64,000 bases of DNA from Corylus avellana (taxonomy: Eukaryota; Streptophyta; Magnoliopsida; Fagales; Betulaceae): the NCBI RefSeq assembly GCF_901000735.1, contig NC_081545.1, positions 9,473,739 through 9,537,738 of the forward strand. Reading direction: 5' to 3'. The notes under the pieces were generated by a model. That model had not been told where the DNA came from. It searched no databases and saw nothing but the letters and a program-made list of their open reading frames with translations. This document shows positions 57,511 to 64,000 of the stretch, in pieces. The translations under genes were made by a program, and so were the position numbers. Numbering within the stretch: the first letter of the stretch is position 1; each line of letters starts with the position of its first letter.

Positions 57511-57990
57511 CTGTAGAGGCCTATCAAACTTTAGCCCAGAACATGTGCAGCATGATTCATATGAGTCGGGTAATACCCGCCACTAGCAGAATCCTCGGAC
57601 TCACACGATAGAGCTTATTACCGAGAATCGCCCGGTTATTGTCCTGATTATCTCAGGATCCATTACTAAACATGGCCACGATCTTCCCGATTATTTTGAG
57701 ACCCATTACTGAGAATGGCCACGATCGCTAGTTACAACCGTTCTCATAGAATTCTTGGGTAACATGAAGGCCCAAGAATTCAGGCATAGCAACTGTTGTT
57801 AACCGCCAAAGGCCCCTATATAAGGGAGCCTCTACCCATGTAAAAAAGGTCGACTCTTCGTGAATTCAAGTTATAGTTATTATTATTCTTCAAAAATCTT
57901 ACTAACTTAGGCATTAGAACTATTCCCAGTAGTAGGTTATTATTTCTCCATCTTGCGTGGTTCACTCATTCGGAAACTGTTCTAACACAA
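57511..57990 (+). mobile_element. solo or fragmentary Ty3/gypsy-type LTR
   Basis: It starts about TGTAGAGGCC and ends about CTGTTCTAACA. A TATA box CCTATATAAGG lies near 57813 and ACTAACTTAGGCATTAGAA near 57900. Upstream, CCATTACT and ATGGCCACGATC words are repeated about 50 bp apart, as in LTR U3 regions. No target duplication is evident. Confidence 0.55.
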
Positions 57991-59087
57991 GATATTGATG
58001 TTTTGCAAAGTTCCAGTGAATATAATGTGTTTATTACCATCAGAATCAAACAGTTGTGCGTAGGAGTTCATTGTCAGAGCGGGAATGAAACTCGGTGCTT
58101 TAATCAGGTCAAGGAAGAAACTTAAAGTGAACCAAGGAGCCTTTCCCTTTGAACTTCACACAGCTAGAAAATAGGACTTTAAGCAAATAGATGAGCAATG
58201 TTTCCAAGCAATTTTTATAGTTTGCTAAATCACTGAAGAAATGAAACAACCAAATTAATCCGCTAAACAGATATTTGTCATTTGTCATACCCAATAGAAT
58301 CTCAGCCATCATTGATTTGTATCAGCCCTTAATCTATTTGATGTACTACCATGTATGGATAAGGTGTGGACATCCGAAACAGAGTTTATGGCAAGATCTC
58401 TAAAGCACCAAGACCAACTATCTAAAACAAAAGCAACACTCAAAAGTCATATTTTTATTCAAAATGCTCTCCAATTGCTACATCCGAAGTCCAGTAGTTG
58501 TATACAAGATCAAAAGGACTTTATTTTGAGTTTTCTTTTATCTTTATTACTAAGAACCGTATATTATTGTTCAGTTCAATCTAGGGCCATTTACTTCTCT
58601 CATTCTGGAGAGTATGGCTTTACTATACCACAATTACCACAAAACCATTTTCAGTTCAAGGGTGATCATGCCTAGAAGTTCCAAACGAAGCCATGTTTTC
58701 ACTTAAGGAACCTCCAAGACAGTACATTTCACATGATACAAATCTTACCAATTTAGACAATAAATGTGAGAGAGTTTTTATGAAACTCATCTGTATAAAT
58801 AGGTCTCGGACAGTCCACCAATCTATTTAGGCAAGTGTATTCTATAAAATGCACTAGCAATCTAGATAGCAAATTGCTCACATGATCATACCAGGCAAGT
58901 CTAAAATAACACTCTTTCCATGCAAGACAGCTAAAGCATCTTCCAAGAACAGCAAACATCTCAGAATCAACCAAAATGAAACAAGCAGCTCTCAGAATTT
59001 GGTCTTTCTGATTCAACCAATAACAAAATACACTGCAACAAACAATGATACATTAACAGAAACAGAAGCATAGTTAAATGCCTTTTG
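57991..59087. other. intergenic DNA and riboflavin synthase 3' region
   Basis: The last few hundred bases are likely 3' UTR of the minus-strand riboflavin synthase gene. The 106-codon frame at 58355-58675 has no recognisable motif, and I do not call it. Confidence 0.4.
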
Positions 59088-59921
59088 TCATGAAGATCTA
59101 ATAGAGTCAACAAACCCACTACTTAGCAGCCTCTCCACATACTTGCCCAATATATCCACCTCCAAGTTCACCTTCTGCCCAACTTTCTTGGAAGGAATCA
59201 CCACCTTCTGCTGAGTATAAGCCACCAACATGAAATTAAAGCACTCCTCCCCATCAAACACATCCACCACCGTCAAACTAGTCCCATCCACCGCTATAAA
59301 TCCTTTTGGAACTATATACCTCAACAAATCTCTCCCTGCCTTTACCTTAACCCACAAGGAATCCCCCTCGGGCTCCTTTGATACTATCTCCCCCGTCCCA
59401 TCCACATGTCCCTGCACGAAATGCCCGCCCATTCGGGTAGTGGACCGCACCGCCCGCTCCAAGTTCACCGCCGAGCCCGGTTCTAGCTCGACCAACGACG
59501 TCTTTCGCAGCGTTTCGGGCGACAAACCGACGGTGAATTCGGACGATTGGGTATCGAATTCCGTCACCGTAAGGCACGTACCGTTGACGGAAATGCTATC
59601 GCCGAGGTTTACGTCTTCAAGAACGGTCTTTGCACCGATTCTCATCTCGAATCCGCCTTGTTCAGCGATACCCAGCTGTTTGATTTCGCCCATTTCTTCA
59701 ACAATGCCGGTGAAGAGGCAGCAGATACGTGATTTGAAGTGGGTTTTGGTGTTGGGTTTCTGGATTGGGAGGAAGAGGGTGAGAGTGGAGGGTCTGAAAA
59801 TGGGGTTGAATTTGAGGTGGGGCTTGGATGATATGGAGGGGGTAGTGAAAATTAGGGTCTTAGGAAGAGAGATTTTTGGGGTTTTGGAGAAAAAGCCGAG
59901 AGAGAAAGAAGAAAGTCCCAT
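59088..59921 (-). CDS. RIBE: riboflavin synthase, chloroplastic
   Basis: A single uninterrupted exon encodes 277 residues. Residues 1-68 are rich in Ser, Thr, Lys and Pro and poor in acidic residues, a plastid transit peptide. The enzyme starts at LFTGIVEEMGEI (69-80) and has two tandem lumazine-binding barrels (about 70-160 and 167-265). VNGTCLTV (Cys116) and GGHFVQGHVDGTG (His167) match the catalytic-site regions of bacterial RibE. The paired VDGTSLTV occurs in repeat 2. The enzyme dismutates two 6,7-dimethyl-8-ribityllumazine molecules into riboflavin plus a pyrimidine, the last step of riboflavin synthesis. The length fits plant orthologues, and no defect is seen. The long opposite-strand frame (59230-60111) is a shadow. 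The gene symbol follows common plant usage. Confidence 0.95.
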   Translation of the reverse strand: MGLSSFSLGFFSKTPKISLPKTLIFTTPSISSKPHLKFNPIFRPSTLTLFLPIQKPNTKTHFKSRICCLFTGIVEEMGEIKQLGIAEQGGFEMRIGAKTVLEDVNLGDSISVNGTCLTVTEFDTQSSEFTVGLSPETLRKTSLVELEPGSAVNLERAVRSTTRMGGHFVQGHVDGTGEIVSKEPEGDSLWVKVKAGRDLLRYIVPKGFIAVDGTSLTVVDVFDGEECFNFMLVAYTQQKVVIPSKKVGQKVNLEVDILGKYVERLLSSGFVDSIRSS

Positions 59922-60780
59922 TTTTCAAAAAATTTTCGTTTGGTTCTCGGGAAAATCTGGGGTTTTGGGTATTGGAAAAGTAGGGCTGCCAGATGGGGGA
60001 GAAGAGCAAAACCCTGAAGCTTTGGGCACAAAAATCAACCAGTTAGTCGTAGAATATAATTTTTTTTTAACGGAAATATTAAATTTCATTCATAAAATAT
60101 TAAGAGCATAATCACAGAGAATAACCTGTGATAAGACATAGTCGGATGTTACGAGGTTGCAAAATTATAAATGTAATCAAATTTTTTTACATTCAAATAT
60201 TATTTACGTCTTTTGATTCTGTTAAATTATATATAAATACAGTTCTTCCGATTCCGTTAAACCATATACAAATACAGTTATAAATCACATATACAACGCA
60301 TATGATTCGATCATACTAGGTCTAGCCTATTGAGGGGTGGTGTACATCAGTACATGCGCCCTGGGGGCACTCATTAATCACACGCATTATCGTAATTATC
60401 CGTTATTTTTATGCAAATGTAGTTAATAAAGGTCCTTATCTACACATCCAAATGCCAGATAACCTATTTTATCGTATTGATAGGTCCGATATAAGCATGA
60501 AAATTACGTCCCATGCATATTGATTACATTCCAAAGGTGAGTGTCCAAATTACCAAGCTTGATTTTATCGTCACTGTCACTGCTCTTGCCGCCTGTAATG
60601 CATATTTCTTGGCTGTACTATTTCTCCTATAATTTAGTACAATAAATATATAATAAGATCATTAGCTACCTCCTCCTTTTTTTAGCGATAAGATTCCCTG
60701 TTTACTCAATGAAATGGGCAAAGAAAAGAGAAAACGTAGCTTTTACATATTCTGTCTGCTTCTTGATTAAGGAAACAAAT
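59922..60780. other. intergenic DNA between riboflavin synthase and Hsp70 pseudogene
   Basis: The first part should hold the riboflavin synthase promoter. No TATA box is evident. The remainder is AT-rich without a gene. TATAAAAT near 60783 may be the old TATA box of the Hsp70 copy. Confidence 0.4.
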
Positions 60781-60847
60781 TCTATAAAATGAGTCCATGG
60801 CCATCTTCAACCTGTCATCTTCTTCAGTTTGTTCCTGGACGTTGAGA

Positions 60848-62817
60848 ATGGCTGGCGAAGGAGAGAGCCCAGCGATAGGGATCGATCTAGGGACGACATA
60901 CTCGTACGTGGGAGTGTGGCAACATGATCGGGTAGAGATCATAGTGAATGATCAGGGCAACAGGACGACGCCGTCTTATGTTGCTTTCACTAACAACGAG
61001 CGTTTAATTGGCGATGCAGCCCAGACCTAAGTTGCCAAGAATCCCACAAACTCCATCTTTGGTAATTTTCGGTATATAACCATCTAATTGCATTTTCAAT
61101 TCAAAACTCAATCAAGAAAGATTCATGAACTCTCAATATTTGTTGCTTCTTCTACTTTAGTTTTGTTGAATCCTTTTTCTCTTATTTATGTTGCAGATGC
61201 AAAGCGGTTGATTGGTAGGAGGTTTAGTGATTCTTTAGTTTAGAACGATATCAAGCTGTGGCCATTTAAGGTCATTAAAGGTTCTGCTGACAAACCTATG
61301 ATTGTGGTCACTTATAAGGGTGAAAAGAAGCAATTTGCTGCAGAAGAAATTTCATCTATGATCCTCAAAAAGATGTGTGAGATTGCGGAGGCCTACCTTG
61401 GCACAATTGTAAAGAATGTTGTAGTCACTGTCCCGGCCTACTTCAACGACTCACAGCGTAAGGCCACGAAGGATGCTGGAGACATTGCAGGACTAAATGT
61501 CATGCGGATAATCAATGAACCAACTGCCGCAGCCATTGCTTATGGTCTTGATAATTGGCCATTGATAAGAAAAATGTGTTGATCTTTGATTTGGGTGGTG
61601 GTACTGCAGATGTCTCGTTACTTACCATTGACAAGAGTACTTTGAAGTGAAGGTTGTTGCTGGAGACACTCATCTTGGAGGTGAGGACTTTAACAACAAA
61701 ATGCTAAAGCACTTCGTTAAAATATTTAAAAGGCAGCACAAAGAGGACATTAGTAAAAATGCAAGAGCTCTAAGGAGGTTAAAAAACTGCTTGTGAGAGA
61801 GCAAAGATGATTCTTTCTTCTGCAACTGAGACTACCATTGAAGTTAATTCTTTATTTAATGGTATTGATTTCTCCTCATGCATTACCCGTGCCAGATTTG
61901 TGGAACTCAATATGGACTTTTTCAAGAAGTCTATTAAGCTTGTGGAGAAGTGTTTGAATGATGCTAAGATGGACAAGAGAGAAGTCCACGATGTCGTTCT
62001 TACTGGTGGTTCTTCTAGAATTCCCAAGGTGCAGGAGCTGTTGCAAGACTCCTTTGATGGAAAGCAGCTTAACAAGAGCATCAACCCAGATGAAGCTGTG
62101 GCTTATGGAGCCGCTGTTCAAGCTGCAAACATGGCTGGTATGGGTAATAAGAAAGTTCAACACATTATGCTCCTTGGGGTGGAGATCAATGAAGATGAGA
62201 TGTCCGTTGTGATTCCGAGGAATATTGCCATTCCCACCAAGATGGAGCATTACTACACCACAAGAAAGGACAACCAAACTTCTGTTAGGTTTGTAGTTTA
62301 CGAGGGTGAGAGAGCGAGAACTGGGGATAACAACTGGTTGGGAGAATTTAATCTTTCCCCCATTCCTGCAGCACCCAGGGGTGTTGCTTCAGTTAAAGTA
62401 TTGTTTGATATAAATGCCAACGGTATCTTGAATGTTTCTGCTGCAGAGAAGACCAGTGGTAGGAGTTGCAAGATCACCATCACCAATGATAAGGCGAGAC
62501 TGTCCAAGGAAGAGATTGATAGGATAGTCCAGGATGCAGTGAAATACAAGGTTGAAGATGATGAGCACAAGAAGAAGGTTAAGGCTAAGGAGGCTTTAGA
62601 GAACTATGCTTACAACATGAGGAACAATGTCAATGATAAGGAGATTTGTGACAAGCTTGACGCTGTTGGTAAGGAGAAGATTGAAGCTGCCATTAAGCAC
62701 GTGATTCTCTGGTTAGATGGTATCCAGGATGCAAAGGCAAATGAGTTTGAAGACAACTTGATTGGACTTGAGTTAATCTGCAACCCCATCATTGCAAAGA
62801 TATCTAGACAACAATAA
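60848..62817 (+). pseudogene. cytosolic Hsp70 (HSC70-type) pseudogene
   Basis: The copy starts [20 protein letters not shown] and retains an intron at 61062-61196 after the codons for NPTNSIFG, the conserved plant Hsp70 position, so it is a gene duplicate and not a retrocopy. In-frame stops lie at 61028 (TAA for CAA) and 61241 (TAG for CAG). Frame changes lie near 61557 (after AIAYGLD), 61640 (in IDKS-FEVK) and 61785 (one extra A before ACERAK). The last 336 codons (from 61807) are open, covering the end of the ATPase domain, a substrate-binding domain ([16 protein letters not shown]) and the lid. It ends in ISRQQ without the EEVD tail used by co-chaperones. In the middle of the gene several family positions are changed. 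It cannot make a normal chaperone. Confidence 0.9.
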
Positions 62818-63102
62818 ACAATTGAGCTGGTCCTCTTATAAAAAACGATGACAATTAGAACACCAGAGTCCGTTATAGCGCCTTATCAGTGCAATGGATG
62901 CAAGTAATTTTTTGATTATTCTCACTTTATTTTGTCCAGACTTATTTTGAGTATTTTTGTTGCTAGATTGTTTTGACGTGGCTTTGTTGGGTAGCAGTTG
63001 GAAACTTTAAAATATGATGTGTAATTTATGGGTTTATTGTTGATGGTGCGAGTGTTAATATTCCATGGTCAAAATGCACTTAGGATTTTTCTTGTGAAGT
63101 TC
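62818..63102. other. 3' flank of Hsp70 pseudogene
   Basis: Probably the old 3' UTR. Nothing else is recognised. Confidence 0.4.
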
Positions 63103-63488
63103 TGACACTGGGCAGAACTAAGATTGTCCTGAGAATTGAATATTGAAGAGGGAATTCAGGAAGAGAGAAAATAACAAATAGGGAAGAGAAAAAACCCTAA
63201 TTGCCCCAAATAAGCAAACAAATAAATAACTCTGAAAGATTTAAATTTAATTGATAGTTCAAATTGAATTAAAAAATAACGAAGACTAAATGCCTTTATA
63301 TAAGCTAGGCACCTCCTAAAGTAACAAGGAAAACAAAAATCAAACCTAATTAGAAAAGAAAAACCAAATCTAATTGGAAAAGGAAAACAAATCATAATAG
63401 AAAAGGGAAAACCCAATCCTTATTGAAAATGAAAAATTAAGTATAAATAATAAATCCACTTTATTATTATTATTATTTTCCTGCATCA
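63103..63488 (-). repeat. LTR of a Ty3/gypsy element, minus orientation, 386 bp
   Basis: On the minus strand it runs from TGATGCAGGAAAA to CCCAGTGTCA, with a TATA box CTTATATAAAGGC near 63294-63306. It lies directly after coding sequence ending NSRASSFQP, so it is the 3' LTR of the element whose body lies to the right. Confidence 0.75.
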
Positions 63489-63552
63489 GTCTCCTGGGTT
63501 GGAAAGAACTCGCCCTCGAGTTCAAGTCATCTATGTCAGCATCAACAAAACA
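63489..63552 (-). pseudogene. 3' end of Ty3/gypsy polyprotein
   Basis: The minus strand reads DADIDDLNSRASSFQP, the acidic, Asn-Ser-Arg-containing tail seen also at the end of the element at 50.6-56.0 kb (DVNSRANSLQP). It is cut by the assembly gap. Confidence 0.65.
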
Positions 63553-63652
63553 NNNNNNNNNNNNNNNNNNNNNNNNNNNNNNNNNNNNNNNNNNNNNNNN
63601 NNNNNNNNNNNNNNNNNNNNNNNNNNNNNNNNNNNNNNNNNNNNNNNNNNNN
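63553..63652. other. assembly gap, 100 N
   Basis: A run of exactly 100 N. The interior of the Ty3/gypsy element is probably missing or collapsed here. Confidence 0.99.
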
Positions 63653-63829
63653 CCAAACACCCGAATGTGCGAGGTTAGGGTTTCAATGACCCATTTCATT
63701 AGATAAGACTTATTTTGTCTCTCGAGGAGTTCTCTAGTGTTGCATATAACGATGTGTCGTATTTCGTTATAGGAGAGATTTGTGATGTTAGAGGACTCGA
63801 GTGAGCGCACGAGGTAAGTAAACACTTAG
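63653..63829. other. unassigned DNA right of gap
   Basis: Non-repetitive at this scale. The minus-strand frame that crosses the gap has no recognisable motif on this side. Confidence 0.4.
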
Positions 63830-64000
63830 GGAAAAATCCACTTTACCCCCCTGAAGTTTCAAGGGCTTTTTCAATTTGAACCCCAAAGTTTAAAAATTGG
63901 AAATGCACCCCCCTAATGTTTCAAAAATTTTCAATTTAAACCTTTTGTTACTAATTTCCGTCAAATTTGACAGAAATTTATGAAATTACGTAATTACCCT
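63830..64000. mobile_element. left arm of a fold-back MITE, cut by window end
   Basis: It starts GGGAAAAATCCACTTTACC near 63829 and continues with CCCCTGAAGTTTC and TTCAATTTGAACC words, like the arms of the elements at 23519 and 33047. The right arm lies beyond the window. Confidence 0.6.

Noticed and set aside
59230..60111. A 293-codon plus-strand ORF
   Set aside because: It lies opposite the intact riboflavin synthase exon and has no motifs. It is an antisense shadow that runs into AT-rich DNA.
61298..61582. An independent short Hsp70-like gene
   Set aside because: The frame is one segment of the Hsp70 pseudogene between a stop and a frameshift, not a separate gene.

Overview
The window is nuclear DNA of a eudicot plant, most likely a woody species. 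It has GT-AG introns in plant-type genes, plastid transit peptides, a LORELEI-like GPI protein and many plant retrotransposon and MITE relics. The order or genus cannot be fixed from the sequence alone. Two runs of exactly 100 N (44735-44834, 63553-63652) are assembly gaps.

Left third (1-25 kb), gene-bearing. After a repeat-rich stretch with a tRNA-derived SINE come a chloroplast m-type thioredoxin (minus, 2 exons, 3123-7081), an 8-exon DTW-domain protein predicted to be a tRNA-uridine aminocarboxypropyltransferase (plus, 9371-13913), a 3-exon LORELEI-like GPI-anchored protein (plus, 15255-17410) and a 2-exon gene for a conserved 72-residue protein of unknown function (minus, 19714-20424). 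All reading frames close exactly across the splice sites listed. The thioredoxin and DTW genes are divergent and share a 2.3-kb intergenic region holding a 645-bp non-autonomous DNA transposon.

Middle (25-58 kb), essentially transposon and duplication history. A segment at about 25.87-32.88 kb recurs at about 33.70-35.54 kb. The second copy serves as the empty-site control for several insertions in the first: fold-back elements with 9-10 bp target duplications, and a 3.2-kb Mutator-like element that itself carries a nested 2.5-kb solo LTR. Next comes a Pack-MULE-like element (35.87-36.70 kb) holding a decayed piece of a NOSIP-type RING/U-box gene. From 36.7 to 50.5 kb a tandemly amplified, degenerate coding module that I do not recognise is interrupted by a three-LTR, non-coding retroelement with an initiator-Met primer-binding site and intact 5-bp target duplications. 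A degenerate Ty3/gypsy element (50.6-56.0 kb) has lost its reverse-transcriptase active-site segment.

Right end (58-64 kb). An intact single-exon riboflavin synthase gene (minus, 59088-59921) is followed by a cytosolic Hsp70 pseudogene that keeps the ancestral plant intron (60848-62817). Then come the LTR and 3' end of another Ty3/gypsy element running into the second gap, and the start of one more fold-back element.

The intact genes are ordinary single-copy housekeeping or signalling genes (plastid redox, tRNA modification, receptor-kinase co-receptor, flavin synthesis) and do not form one pathway. The most unusual content is the unrecognised A/B/C coding-module array and the well-resolved nested insertion history.
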